From assembly GCA_049644285.1 (NCBI GenBank), contig JBARRP010000121.1, forward strand, positions 1 through 64,000: a stretch of 64,000 nucleotides of DNA, written 5' to 3'. This DNA is from CAVRXT01 sp049644285 (lineage in GTDB: Bacteria > Acidobacteriota > Terriglobia > Acidiferrales > UBA7541). A program made the translations under genes and the position numbers. Below are positions 27,921-36,256 of this stretch, piece after piece. Below the pieces are notes generated by a model. That model was given only the letters and a program-made list of their open reading frames with translations, had not been told where the DNA came from and made no database searches. Every line of letters begins with the position of its first letter. Position 1 is the first letter of the stretch.

Positions 27921-28955
27921 CTAGTCCTCTGCTTCGTAGGTCCAGACTTGCGCAGGCTCATTTCCCTTCGCGGGGACGCCAACGTAGAAACGATCACGCC
28001 TCACGAAAAGATAACCCGTCCGGACGCCGATCGCGGAGGGAACATTTTCGATCAGTTGATAGTGATCCGGGTCGTTCTCTTGGAAAACACTGATGAACCC
28101 CGCGCCACCCACGACGTAAATGCGCTTACGGGACGCGTCAAAGAAGATATCGTCGCACTCGCCGGCAGCCGGCAGCCTTGCGATCTCCTTCCCGGTCTCG
28201 GTGTCAAGAACCACCAACATCGGGGACTTTCGGGTAATGGTGAACAGGCGGTGATCGGCCTCATTTAGCGCCATGGCATAGTTTGCGCGTAGTCCCTTGA
28301 GCGGCCACTTCGTCACCGCACCCGTTTTCCGATCGATGGACTCGACCACGTTGCCCGCGTCCGGCACGTTGACAAAGACGTGCCCTCCCGTTTCCTCGAT
28401 CTGGAACGATTCCGGATGTGCCCCTGTCTTTAAATCGGTCCCCACGCGCTCGTCGGTCGCCGGATCGATCATCCCAATTCCGCCGTCTTCTTCGCCGTAT
28501 CCGACGAAAACCTTCTTGGAAGCCGCATCGTAACGAATATTGTCAGGATCCTTGCCAAAATCGAGGGTCTTGCGAAGATTGTACGTGGCGCCATCGTAGA
28601 TTCGCACCTTTCCGTCTTCGGCATTCGCGACCACAAGCTGGTCGAAGTCCGGCACGTAGAGCGTGCCCTGCGGCTGGGCCAGCCCTGTGATGCTGTGCAT
28701 CACCCTGCCGGCGAAAACATCAATCACTTCCACAGTGTTATTTCCCAGAGCTGAGACGAACAGGCGTCTACGTTTCGCGTCCGCCGAAAAGTGATCGATG
28801 CGGCCGGCTACATTCGGCACTGGAATTTGCTCTTCGAGCTGCAGCGGCGACACCTCCCGGGCCTGCTGCGGCGACGCCCCACTCTTGCTTCCACTGACTG
28901 TGAATGCTGCCAATGCGGCCAGTCCGAGCAGGCAAAAAGCGAGCACATTCTTCAT
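27921..28955 (-). CDS. Secreted YncE-type beta-propeller 2
   Basis: The 344-residue exported propeller has a signal peptide (VLAFCLLGLAALAAFTVSGS). The blades are characteristic: GRIDHFSADAKRRRLFVSA, NTVEVIDVFAGRVMHSI, FGKDPDNIRYDAASKKVFVG and ISVFQENDPDHYQLIENVP. I chose ATG 28955 because a GGGGGGAAA stretch precedes it and the signal peptide begins there. It is clearly paralogous to the next upstream gene (shared GRIDH, VEVID/LEVVD, DHYxLI phrases), indicating tandem duplication. Likely a periplasmic binding or scaffold protein. Confidence 0.85.
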   Translation of the reverse strand: MKNVLAFCLLGLAALAAFTVSGSKSGASPQQAREVSPLQLEEQIPVPNVAGRIDHFSADAKRRRLFVSALGNNTVEVIDVFAGRVMHSITGLAQPQGTLYVPDFDQLVVANAEDGKVRIYDGATYNLRKTLDFGKDPDNIRYDAASKKVFVGYGEEDGGIGMIDPATDERVGTDLKTGAHPESFQIEETGGHVFVNVPDAGNVVESIDRKTGAVTKWPLKGLRANYAMALNEADHRLFTITRKSPMLVVLDTETGKEIARLPAAGECDDIFFDASRKRIYVVGGAGFISVFQENDPDHYQLIENVPSAIGVRTGYLFVRRDRFYVGVPAKGNEPAQVWTYEAED

Positions 28956-29038
28956 AGTTTCCCCCCGGTGAATCAATTTAGCCTTCGGTTCGGCCAGCCG
29001 GTAGTCACGCGACACGCATGGAAATCCTTCTCGCGCGC

Positions 29039-30076
29039 CTACTGCTGGGGCTCGAAAACCAGAATTGCCGCCTCTTCCTTGTCATTGGCCGGAGCGGCGA
29101 CGTAATAGCGGTTCAGTTCGGACGACCAGAACGATGTACCCGCTCCGCGTCTCGTCGGAATTTTTCCGATCAGCTCGTAATGGTCCGCATCGCGCTGTTG
29201 ATAAATGCAAACATACCCGACATCAGCCTCTCTCCCGCCCGAAACGTACACCCGCTTGTGCGACGCATCAAAATAGACCCCGTCCATCCCTTCGACAGTC
29301 GGAAGGCTCGAAACCTCTTTCCCGGACTCGGAATCCATCGCGATCATCTCCGGGGGCGTGCGGGTTCCGATCAACAACCGATGCGTCGTTTCGTCGAACG
29401 CCATGTCCCCATTCCGCTGGCTTTTCACCTGCCACGTGGAGACAACTTCGCCTTTCGTGGCATCGATCACTTGGACCTCGCTGAGCGTCGAAATGGCGAC
29501 GAAAAGAGTGCGCCCCGAATTGCCCAGCAGGATTTCGGCCGGGTGGGCCGCAACTTTGATATCGCCGATGCGCTTGTCGTTTTTTGCATCGACGATTCCG
29601 ACTTCTCCGTAGTCCTTCCCCGCGTCTTTGCCCCCGTATCCGACATAAACGCGCTCGCTATGCGGATCGTAGCTAACGCGATTGGGACCCAGTTCGAGTT
29701 GGATGGAATCGAGAAGCTCAAGCGTGTCGCCTCGAAAGACCCTGACCATCCCGTCGTCCCCGCTGGCCACAAACACCTTGTTGAGTTTCGCCACATAGCT
29801 TATCCCCTGTGGTTTTTTGAAGCCGGGGATGCTGCGCGCCCATTTCCCTGCCTGTAGATCCACCACTTCCAACGAGCCGTTTTCGAGGCCCGCGACAAAT
29901 AGGCGTTTGCCTTTGACATCCGCATCCATATGATCGATGCGGCCTTTGACGTTCGGCATAGGAATTGTTTGCACGAGCCGGAGCGGGTCCTTTCCCCGTT
30001 CCTGCGAGTTTGTGCGGGTTATAATTCCAGTGAACAGCGCCAATGCAGTCAGGAAGATTAGAAGGAGCTTCTTCAT
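29039..30076 (-). CDS. Secreted YncE-type beta-propeller 1
   Basis: The 345-residue exported propeller has a signal peptide (LLLIFLTALALFTGIITRT). Blade motifs include GRIDHMDADVKGKRLFVAG, GSLEVVDLQAGKWARSI, YDPHSERVYVGYGGK and VCIYQQRDADHYELIGKIP. ATG 30076 is preferred because AAGGTG lies 6 nt upstream; a GTG at 30085 would fall inside that site. It is the first gene of the minus-strand cluster and the closest paralogue of the gene at 27921-28955. The role is probably periplasmic ligand or protein binding. Confidence 0.85.
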   Translation of the reverse strand: MKKLLLIFLTALALFTGIITRTNSQERGKDPLRLVQTIPMPNVKGRIDHMDADVKGKRLFVAGLENGSLEVVDLQAGKWARSIPGFKKPQGISYVAKLNKVFVASGDDGMVRVFRGDTLELLDSIQLELGPNRVSYDPHSERVYVGYGGKDAGKDYGEVGIVDAKNDKRIGDIKVAAHPAEILLGNSGRTLFVAISTLSEVQVIDATKGEVVSTWQVKSQRNGDMAFDETTHRLLIGTRTPPEMIAMDSESGKEVSSLPTVEGMDGVYFDASHKRVYVSGGREADVGYVCIYQQRDADHYELIGKIPTRRGAGTSFWSSELNRYYVAAPANDKEEAAILVFEPQQ

Positions 30077-30312
30077 CGTCTTCACCTTGTCAGGCCCGAA
30101 TCCTCTTGGGGCGCACTGTGGGAACCGCTCAACGGCACGAGGCTAGCCACGCCATCTGAAAACCACCTGAATTTTACAACGATTCGTGTCGCAGAGAAGC
30201 GAGGTGGACGGTTCTGGGGTCCTCTGCTCGCCTTAGAAGGCACGCATCCTCCGCGCGCGTTGTAATCCACCCGACGGCGGTGTGATACCATGCGCCGCAT
30301 GTTGCCGATGCC

Positions 30313-30679
30313 ATGAAAGACTTTAGCCGCGCCGCGCGGCGACAAGGAGTATGTCGCGCTTCTTTCGTTTCTGCCCCTGAAGCATTACCGCACGGTTCCG
30401 AAATTCTTCTGGTTGACGTTGCAAACGCGACGACAGCTGCACAACTCCAAAGGGCTGATCGGGTACTCACTTCATGCACAGCCGCTGCACCGCTGGTTTT
30501 GGACGTTGTCGGTTTGGGAGGATCAGCAGTCCCTAATGGCTTTCGTTCGTCAAGCACCACATGCGCAGATCATGCAAACGTTGACTCCGCTGATGGACAA
30601 GACGCGATTTGTGCAATGGAAGGTAAGCGCGTCGGACATCCCACCCGGGTGGCGCGAGGCAAAGGCGCGTATGCGCTAG
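30313..30679 (+). pseudogene. Small DUF3291/monooxygenase-like protein with a disrupted start
   Basis: The frame ending at 30679 reads DKEYVALLSFLPLKHYRTVP, then GLIGYSLHAQPLHRWFWTL, SVWEDQQSLMAFVRQAPHA and TRFVQWKVSASDIPPGW. This is the pattern of small alpha+beta-barrel (DUF3291/antibiotic-monooxygenase-like) proteins. The coding sense starts well before any in-frame start codon: upstream in frame there is only a TGA at 30314. The ATG at 30313 is one base out of frame. Removing one A from the AAA at 30316-30318 would give ATG AAG ACT TTA joined to the rest. Otherwise translation must begin at CTG 30371 or TTG 30413, losing the first strand. Confidence 0.6.
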
Positions 30680-30730
30680 GTACGTGGCACAATTGCCCTG
30701 CGCCACATGGAAGACCCATCGGAGGTCACC

Positions 30731-31723
30731 ATGAAGCTTTTTGCAGCTCTCTCAGCCTTGCGCGGGATAGTGGCGCCTGGCTTGGTCCTTGCCGGCTTGT
30801 CGGTCGCCGGACCCGCGCAATCTCCACCCACCGGATCGCAAGGGAGTTGGTCCAAGAAGGCGCCGCTTCTTACCCAGCGCACCGAGTTCGGCGTCGCGGC
30901 GCTGGACGGTAAGATCTATCTCCTCGGCGGCGAGGCCCTCGGCAAACCGGCTTCGCAGCTCAATCAGGAGTACGACCCCGCAACAGATCGCTGGCGTGAC
31001 CGCGCGCCCCTCCCGCACGCCACGACCCATGTCGGCGCCGTTGGATTCAACGGCAAGCTCTATGCGATCGGCGGCTTCACCAAGAATGTCCATGCCGGGG
31101 CACTCGATCTCGTTTTCGAATACGATCTCGCGATCGACAGCTGGCGGAAGCTGACGCCGCTCAGCAGCCCCCGCGGCTCGGTCGGCGTGGCGGTGGTCGA
31201 CGGAAAAATCCACGCGATCGGGGGACGCGGACTCGACAAGATAACTGTCGCCACGCACGAGGTCTATGACCCTGCGACCGGGAAATGGAGCAAGGCCGCG
31301 CCGCTGCCCACCGCCCGCGACCATTTGGGAGTAATTGTCCTGGACGGGCGAATCCACATCATCGGCGGGCGCACCGCTGACAACACCGACAACACGAATC
31401 TCCACGACGTTTACGACCCGGCCACCAATTCCTGGCAATCGGCGGCACCGCTTCCGACCGCACGAAGCGCCGGCGCGGCCGCCTACTATCATGGGCTGAT
31501 CTTCTACGCCGGCGGCGAATGTAAAGCGAGTGGCGGCACTTTTTCCGAAAACGAAGCCTATGATCCAAAGACGAACCGGTGGTTGACGCTCGCGCCACTC
31601 CCAGCGGGACGGCACGGATTCGGCGCGGCAGCGGTCGGGCCGTATGCCTATTTCATGGGCGGCGCTCTGGGATGCGGCGACGGTCGAGTGTCGGACGAAT
31701 TACTCGTCTTCAGCCTACCCTGA
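30731..31723 (+). CDS. Secreted kelch-repeat beta-propeller
   Basis: The 330-residue protein has an N-terminal signal-like segment (GIVAPGLVLAGLSVAGPAQS). About six kelch blades follow, each with the GG doublet and spaced Tyr/Trp: KIYLLGGEALGKP, KLYAIGGFTKNVHA, KIHAIGGRGLDK, RIHIIGGRTADNT and LIFYAGGECKASG, alternating with YDPATxxW phrases. Kelch propellers bind partners or, in galactose-oxidase relatives, carry copper; the copper ligands were not recognised here. GGAGG about 7 nt before ATG 30731 supports this start over ATG 30707. It lies just after the disrupted small gene. Confidence 0.85.
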   Translation: MKLFAALSALRGIVAPGLVLAGLSVAGPAQSPPTGSQGSWSKKAPLLTQRTEFGVAALDGKIYLLGGEALGKPASQLNQEYDPATDRWRDRAPLPHATTHVGAVGFNGKLYAIGGFTKNVHAGALDLVFEYDLAIDSWRKLTPLSSPRGSVGVAVVDGKIHAIGGRGLDKITVATHEVYDPATGKWSKAAPLPTARDHLGVIVLDGRIHIIGGRTADNTDNTNLHDVYDPATNSWQSAAPLPTARSAGAAAYYHGLIFYAGGECKASGGTFSENEAYDPKTNRWLTLAPLPAGRHGFGAAAVGPYAYFMGGALGCGDGRVSDELLVFSLP

Positions 31724-31759
31724 GGGCACGAAATTGGCGGGACAGTTCAAGCTGCTACC

Positions 31760-31830
31760 TCTCGTGAGTCTTGGTTTGCCGAAGGGGTTCAGAAACGATT
31801 CCGGTGCGGGGCTAAACTTTACGCGCGAGT
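31760..31830 (-). repeat. Dispersed intergenic repeat, copy B
   Basis: This resembles 11810-11878 over about 70 nt; matching blocks include GATTCCGGTGC and TTTGCC. It lies between two convergent genes rather than upstream of one, so any promoter role proposed for copies A and C does not apply here. Confidence 0.6.
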
Positions 31831-31896
31831 CCTCAGCTACGATCCAAATCTTTAAGTGAGCGAAGTCTCCCAATTCGCAAGGGGTCGGGCGCGCGG

Positions 31897-32706
31897 CTAC
31901 CTCTTGCTAAATTTGCGGCGAATATCAGGCCAGAATTCCTTCACGGTGATGGCCAGCGAATCCCAACCTATCTGCGTCCACCAGACCTTCATGGTATTCG
32001 CGACCGTCCGATCCCCCGCCGGATGGTAAGCGTTGGAAATGCCCGCCGACAAAGCACTGCCGACGACCTCGGAATAGTCAAACTGATTGTGCCCCGAATC
32101 CGTGCGAGTGATAAAAATCCGGCTGATCGCGTAGCCCGCACGATGAATAAACTTTCCCTCACCCAACTGGTAGTAACGAGGATCCTGTCGCAGCAGTGAC
32201 GGCAAGATAGCGCCCGTCGTGAAGTTCTCGATCGTGCCGTCGGCGAAGGCTGCTCCGTAGCGCTTCCCATAACCCGCCGCCCCCTGCCCATAGCCTGGTT
32301 CACTATTTTCAGCCTGACTGATGCCGGAGAGAAACGCATAGTACGGATATTCGACGTAATCGAACGAACTCCGGGCCACTACCTTGTATTTTTGACCGCT
32401 CGTGAGCGGCGGAATGTGGCTGGCATTCTCCACGGTCAGGAAGTTTGGCAGCGTCCAGAAAAGCCGATCATTCGATGTGCCGGTCTGCTGTTCTTGGCGC
32501 TTGTTTTCCTCCTCTTTGCTCTTTTCCCCCGTCCCGGCTTGGCCTTGCGAGGCCGCGCCTGCAGCCGGCGCTTGCTGCTGAGCAGGTGGTTGCTGCTGGG
32601 GCGGTGGTTGCTGTTGGGCCAGCGTCGGAAAAGCGAGCGATAGTGCGGCGATTAGAATTGCTCCAAAGACAATCCTGGGCCTCCACTGTTGCTTGTTCCT
32701 CATCAC
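31897..32706 (-). CDS. Uncharacterised acidobacterial exported protein
   Basis: The 269-residue protein has a signal peptide ending near FPTLAQ, then a Gln/Pro-rich linker and an EEENKRQEQQ charged segment. The remainder is a well-conserved-looking domain (RLFWTLPNFLTVENASHIPP, GISQAENSEPGYGQGAAG, LPSLLRQDPRYYQLG, FITRTDSGHNQFDYSE, ending VKEFWPDIRRKFSKR). I recognise this as a family frequent in Acidobacteriota, without an assigned function. Its amphipathic glycine-rich middle could suit membrane association, but that is inference. It converges with the kelch gene. Confidence 0.7.
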   Translation of the reverse strand: MMRNKQQWRPRIVFGAILIAALSLAFPTLAQQQPPPQQQPPAQQQAPAAGAASQGQAGTGEKSKEEENKRQEQQTGTSNDRLFWTLPNFLTVENASHIPPLTSGQKYKVVARSSFDYVEYPYYAFLSGISQAENSEPGYGQGAAGYGKRYGAAFADGTIENFTTGAILPSLLRQDPRYYQLGEGKFIHRAGYAISRIFITRTDSGHNQFDYSEVVGSALSAGISNAYHPAGDRTVANTMKVWWTQIGWDSLAITVKEFWPDIRRKFSKR

Positions 32707-32872
32707 TCTCCATTATCTCCGAGCCTGGTTGCTCCCGAAAGGAAGTCGAAAGCTCAGTTTCCAAGTTAGTTGAATCGTTGCTTTTGATTCGCAAACGGGA
32801 GGGAGGGTTTCCTGGAACTCCCCTGGCGACCAGTGGCAACTCTGGAATCGGGGACAGAGGACGCTACAGATA

Positions 32873-33379
32873 ATGTATCTTGGCCAAATGGACGTGAATT
32901 CAATTCCGAAACGAATGAACCTCTGCCTCGCTGATGTTGGCGATGCCGAATCCATTACGCAGGTTGTTAGCGCTGCGTTTCGAGTGGAGCGTTTCTTCAT
33001 CGATCGCGATCGAATCAATCCCGAGAAGGTCCGAACGATGCTCCATCAGGGAAACTTTCTGTTGGCGAAAGATGTTGGACGCCTGATCGGTTGCGTGTAC
33101 GTCGAAATCCGCCGCGAGCGCGCTTATTTCGGCTTGCTGGCGGTCGATCCGTCGCGTCAGAAGGAGGGGCTCGGTCATCGGCTCATTGCCGCTGCCGAAG
33201 ATTACGGGCGCGCAGCCGGCTGCCAGGTGATGGACATCCGGGTCGTCAATTTGCGCGAGGAGCTGCCGCCTTTTTACCGGCGGCTGGGCTACCAGGAAAC
33301 GGGAACCGAGCCATTTGCTGCGGACGCGCATCCCAAGCAGCCCTGCCACTTCATCATCATGTCGAAGCCGCTTCGCTAA
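32873..33379 (+). CDS. GNAT-family N-acetyltransferase
   Basis: The 168-residue protein has the GNAT fold. A beta4 strand (YFGLLAVDPSRQKEGLGHRL) leads into the acetyl-CoA pyrophosphate-binding motif (QKEGLG, for Q/RxxGxG/A). The C-terminal DIRVVNLREELPPFYRRLGY segment is typical of acyl-CoA N-acyltransferases. The substrate is unknown. Possible starts are ATG 32873, 32888 and 32915, none with a decisive ribosome binding site. It is divergent from the exported unknown upstream and 152 bp before the amidohydrolase. Confidence 0.8.
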   Translation: MYLGQMDVNSIPKRMNLCLADVGDAESITQVVSAAFRVERFFIDRDRINPEKVRTMLHQGNFLLAKDVGRLIGCVYVEIRRERAYFGLLAVDPSRQKEGLGHRLIAAAEDYGRAAGCQVMDIRVVNLREELPPFYRRLGYQETGTEPFAADAHPKQPCHFIIMSKPLR

Positions 33380-33531
33380 GCACGGCCGGTGAGTCCAAGC
33401 GGGCGATTCGGAGTCGCGCTGAGGCAAAAATGGAAATAGGCGGATTGCCCCCATTTGTTGACTTGCTCTCAGGCGCGGCCTAAGATGCCCGCCCGGGCCA
33501 TCTTCCTGGGGCGGAAAGGTCTCCACCGGCC

Positions 33532-34380
33532 GTGACTCCCATCATTGATATCCATATCCACATCCAGCCGCTCGACATGTTCAAGCCTCATGCGCTCGAG
33601 CTGATCGAGCGCGGCCGACGCGATTACGCGGACGTCAAGAAATTCTCGGCGAGCCCAGCGGAGTTCCTGAAGTTCATGGATGGGGTGGAAATCGAGCGCG
33701 CCGGCCTGATCAACTACGTCAGTCCCGAAGTTATCGGATTCACTCCCGAGGTGAACGATTGGATTGCGCGGTACTGTTCCTCTGACCCACGGCGGCTGTT
33801 GGCCTTTGGATCGGTGCATCCGAAATACGTTGCTGACGCCGGAGCGGAGGTCGATCGCCTTAAGAAAATTGGGATTCGCGGCCTCAAAGTGCATCCCTCG
33901 CACCAATTATTCGCGCCGAATGCCTATCGCGACGGTTTCGGGCCACTCGCGGCAATGTACGAACGCGCGCAGGCCGTCGGGATGCCCGTCATGATTCACA
34001 CGGGCACTTCGATTTTCCCCGGCGCGCGAAATTTATACGCCCAGCCGATGTTTGCCGATGATGTCAGCGTCGACTACCCAAACCTCGTGGTGATTCTCGC
34101 GCACGGCGGCCGCCCGCTCTGGATGAACGAAGCTTTCTTTCTCGTCCGCCGGCACAAGAACATGTACATGGACGTTTCCGGGATCCCGCCGCAGAAGTTG
34201 ATGGAATACTTTCCTAGGCTCGAAGAAATCGCCGATAAAGCCCTGTTCGGCACGGATTGGCCCGGCCCCGGCGTTCCCGGCGTGCGCGGCAATATCGAAA
34301 AATTCCGCGCGCTCCCGATTTCGCCAGCAGCACAGCAGAAAATCTTGTACGACAATGCAGCGAATTTGTTTCCAGTGTAA
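33532..34380 (+). CDS. Amidohydrolase (PF04909-type TIM barrel)
   Basis: The 282-residue cytoplasmic enzyme begins at a GTG and opens with the metal-binding DIHIHIQP motif. It continues with GLKVHPSHQ, the barrel histidines in MIHTGTS and ILAHGGRP, and the late aspartate in LFGTDWPGPG. These are the expected ligands of an amidohydrolase-2 family hydrolase or decarboxylase, so it should be active. The substrate cannot be inferred. The C-terminal QQKILYDNAANLF phrase is shared with the amidohydrolase fragment at 55558-55755. It is followed by hbd after 127 bp containing a dispersed repeat. Confidence 0.85.
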   Translation: MTPIIDIHIHIQPLDMFKPHALELIERGRRDYADVKKFSASPAEFLKFMDGVEIERAGLINYVSPEVIGFTPEVNDWIARYCSSDPRRLLAFGSVHPKYVADAGAEVDRLKKIGIRGLKVHPSHQLFAPNAYRDGFGPLAAMYERAQAVGMPVMIHTGTSIFPGARNLYAQPMFADDVSVDYPNLVVILAHGGRPLWMNEAFFLVRRHKNMYMDVSGIPPQKLMEYFPRLEEIADKALFGTDWPGPGVPGVRGNIEKFRALPISPAAQQKILYDNAANLFPV

Positions 34381-34416
34381 CTATATGGAGGAGATCAAGC
34401 AGGAACGGGATTTCTC

Positions 34417-34455
34417 CGTGCATCCTCTGCGCCCTCTGTGTCTCTGTGGTGAAAT
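34417..34455. repeat. CTCTGCG-type dispersed repeat
   Basis: A T/C/G-rich intergenic sequence built on CCTCTGCGCCCTCTGTGTC followed by TCTGTGGTGAA. Related copies are at 49430-49460 and 53581-53615. Sequences of this look recur in intergenic DNA of Acidobacteriota and other phyla. No known function. Confidence 0.65.
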
Positions 34456-34507
34456 GTTTTTATCTTTTGGTTTTCGCGGTTGTTTTTCTTCTTGAGAGGT
34501 CCCAGTA

Positions 34508-35389
34508 ATGACGATCAACACGATTGCAGTGATCGGCGCGGGCACGATGGGCCGCGGGATCGCCTATGCGGCGGCCCTGGGCGGCTACCGCACGATCCTC
34601 GAGGACGTTTCGCCGGCAATCCTCGAACAAGGCCTCGCCTACATTCGACAGGCCCTCGAAGAAGGCATCGCGCGCGGCAAAGTCACCCCCGAGCAGAAAG
34701 ATAAAGCCCTCGCTCGCATTTCGTCCGCTAGTGCCGTCGAAGACGCCTGCCGGCAGGCCGAGCTTCTCATCGAAGCTGTCCCCGAAGAGATGGAAACGAA
34801 GCTCGAGATCTTCACGCTGTTCGACAAGTTTGCCAAACCCGGCGCGATCTTCGCCAGCAACACGTCCTCACTCTCCGTCACCGAGATGGCCGCGATTACA
34901 TTTCGGCCCCAGAACTGCATCGGCATGCACTTTTTCAACCCGGTGCCAAAAATGAAACTCCTCGAGATCATCAAGGCTCTCGAGACGTCCGAAGACACGC
35001 TGCGCTCCTGCATCGAAGTCGGCCGGCAGATGGGCAAGGAAGTTGTAGTGGTGAACGAATCGCCGGGATTCATCACCAGCCGCATGAACGCCCTGATTGG
35101 CAACGAGGCCTTCTACATGCTTCAGGAAGGAATCGCGACCGCCGAAGACATCGACAAGGCTCTGAAGCTGGGCCTGAATCACCCGATGGGACCGTTCGAG
35201 TTGGTTGACTTGGTCGGCCTCGACGTTCGCCTGAGCATCCTCGAGTATCTCTACAAAACTCTTGGCGAGAAGTACCGCCCCTGCCCGCTTCTGGCACAAT
35301 ATGTGAAGGCGGGAAGGCTTGGCCGCAAATCCGGACGCGGGGTTTACGAATATCGTGAAGCAGCAGCAAAACAACAAACAGACGACTAG
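34508..35389 (+). CDS. hbd: 3-hydroxybutyryl-CoA dehydrogenase
   Basis: The 293-residue enzyme oxidises (S)-3-hydroxyacyl-CoA to 3-ketoacyl-CoA with NAD(P) in fatty-acid or butanoate metabolism. The Rossmann motif GAGTMG is at residues 10-15. Catalytic-domain signatures follow: EAVPEEMETK, ASNTSSLSVTEMA, GMHFFNPVPKMKLLEII (catalytic His) and NESPGFITSRMNALIGNEA. The C-terminal dimerisation domain includes LGLNHPMGPFELVDLVGLDV. Length fits the family. Its 3' end overlaps the start of the macro-domain gene, so the two are probably translationally coupled. Confidence 0.92.
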   Translation: MTINTIAVIGAGTMGRGIAYAAALGGYRTILEDVSPAILEQGLAYIRQALEEGIARGKVTPEQKDKALARISSASAVEDACRQAELLIEAVPEEMETKLEIFTLFDKFAKPGAIFASNTSSLSVTEMAAITFRPQNCIGMHFFNPVPKMKLLEIIKALETSEDTLRSCIEVGRQMGKEVVVVNESPGFITSRMNALIGNEAFYMLQEGIATAEDIDKALKLGLNHPMGPFELVDLVGLDVRLSILEYLYKTLGEKYRPCPLLAQYVKAGRLGRKSGRGVYEYREAAAKQQTDD

Positions 35390-35951
35390 CTCGAGCCGCA
35401 AACGGGCCGGCACGAAGTCCGTAGCGGATAATCCGGCAAGGAAAGTCATTCTTCTGCAGGGCGACCTGACCGAGATGGACACCGACGCCATCGTCAACGC
35501 CGCGAACAACGATCTTCAGCTCGGCGGTGGCGTTGCCGGAGCCATCCGGCGCAAGGGCGGCGAAGCCATTCAAAACGAATGCGACGAGATCGGCAGCATT
35601 CCCATCGGGGGCGCCGCGATCACCACCGGCGGCAACCTGAAAGCGCGCTACGTGATCCACGCTGCCAGCATGCAGCTCGGCGGGCACACTACCCCCCAGG
35701 CACTGCGCACCTCCACGGCTCATTCTCTCCGCATTGCAGAGGAGAAGGGATTGAAGTCGATTGCTTTTCCCGCGGTCGGCACCGGCATCGCCGGTTTTCC
35801 CATTCACGAGTGCGCCGAAATCATGCTGCGGGAAGTGCTGGATCACCTGAAACGCGGGTCGTCACTCGAAAAAGTGTATTTCGTCCTATTCGACAGCAAT
35901 TCTCTGAAGATCTTTGAAAAAATGTGGCCGAGGATATCGAACGAGGCATGA
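35355..35951 (+). CDS. Macro-domain protein (ADP-ribose-metabolite binder/hydrolase)
   Basis: After a short basic, Gln-rich N-terminus, the protein carries one macro domain. It shows the ADP-ribose-binding DAIVNAANNDLQLGGGVAGA loop and the SIAFPAVGTGIAGFP phosphate-binding loop. Bacterial macro proteins typically hydrolyse O-acetyl-ADP-ribose or remove ADP-ribose from proteins. I favour GTG 35355, about 198 residues; an in-frame ATG at 35319 would add 12 more. Either overlaps the 3' end of hbd. Its stop overlaps the next start as ATGA, implying coupling to both neighbours. Confidence 0.85.
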   Translation: MKQQQNNKQTTSSSRKRAGTKSVADNPARKVILLQGDLTEMDTDAIVNAANNDLQLGGGVAGAIRRKGGEAIQNECDEIGSIPIGGAAITTGGNLKARYVIHAASMQLGGHTTPQALRTSTAHSLRIAEEKGLKSIAFPAVGTGIAGFPIHECAEIMLREVLDHLKRGSSLEKVYFVLFDSNSLKIFEKMWPRISNEA

Positions 35952-36256
35952 CAGCAAAAGCTCCGAATCCGCTGGTCGAAAAGGTTCGCCAGGAACTCAT
36001 CCAGTACGAGCATCCCCTTTTCGAATTCGAGGCTCATCCTGCGAATGGCTCGACTCCGAATGGGCCGGCGGAGACGGTCGAAGTCGAGATCCGCTTTCGT
36101 CCTTCGGGTGTGGACGTTCACACCTATCGTTTCCAGCTCCAGCCGCGCGAAATCGAGAATTCACAATTCCCCTGGATATTCCAGAAACAGCTCTACGATT
36201 GCCTTCACGACTACATCATCGAGATGTTCATTCGCAACCCGCAGCGGGAAAATTGA
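35948..36256 (+). CDS. Conserved small unknown protein
   Basis: The 102-residue protein starts at an ATG that overlaps the macro-domain stop (ATGA). It has no recognised domain. It is mixed alpha/beta with EVEIRFRPSGVDVHTYRFQL in the middle and an aromatic C-terminal helix (PWIFQKQLYDCLHDYIIEMF). There is no signal peptide or membrane segment. Its own stop overlaps the methyltransferase start (TGATG). This tight packing in a four-gene unit argues that it is real and may be a partner of the methyltransferase or macro protein. Confidence 0.75.
   Translation: MTAKAPNPLVEKVRQELIQYEHPLFEFEAHPANGSTPNGPAETVEVEIRFRPSGVDVHTYRFQLQPREIENSQFPWIFQKQLYDCLHDYIIEMFIRNPQREN

Noticed and set aside
35914..36255. 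Upstream extension of the methyltransferase frame
   Set aside because: It runs out of frame through the small unknown gene; the TGATG overlap at 36254-36258 and the conserved N-terminus favour ATG 36256.
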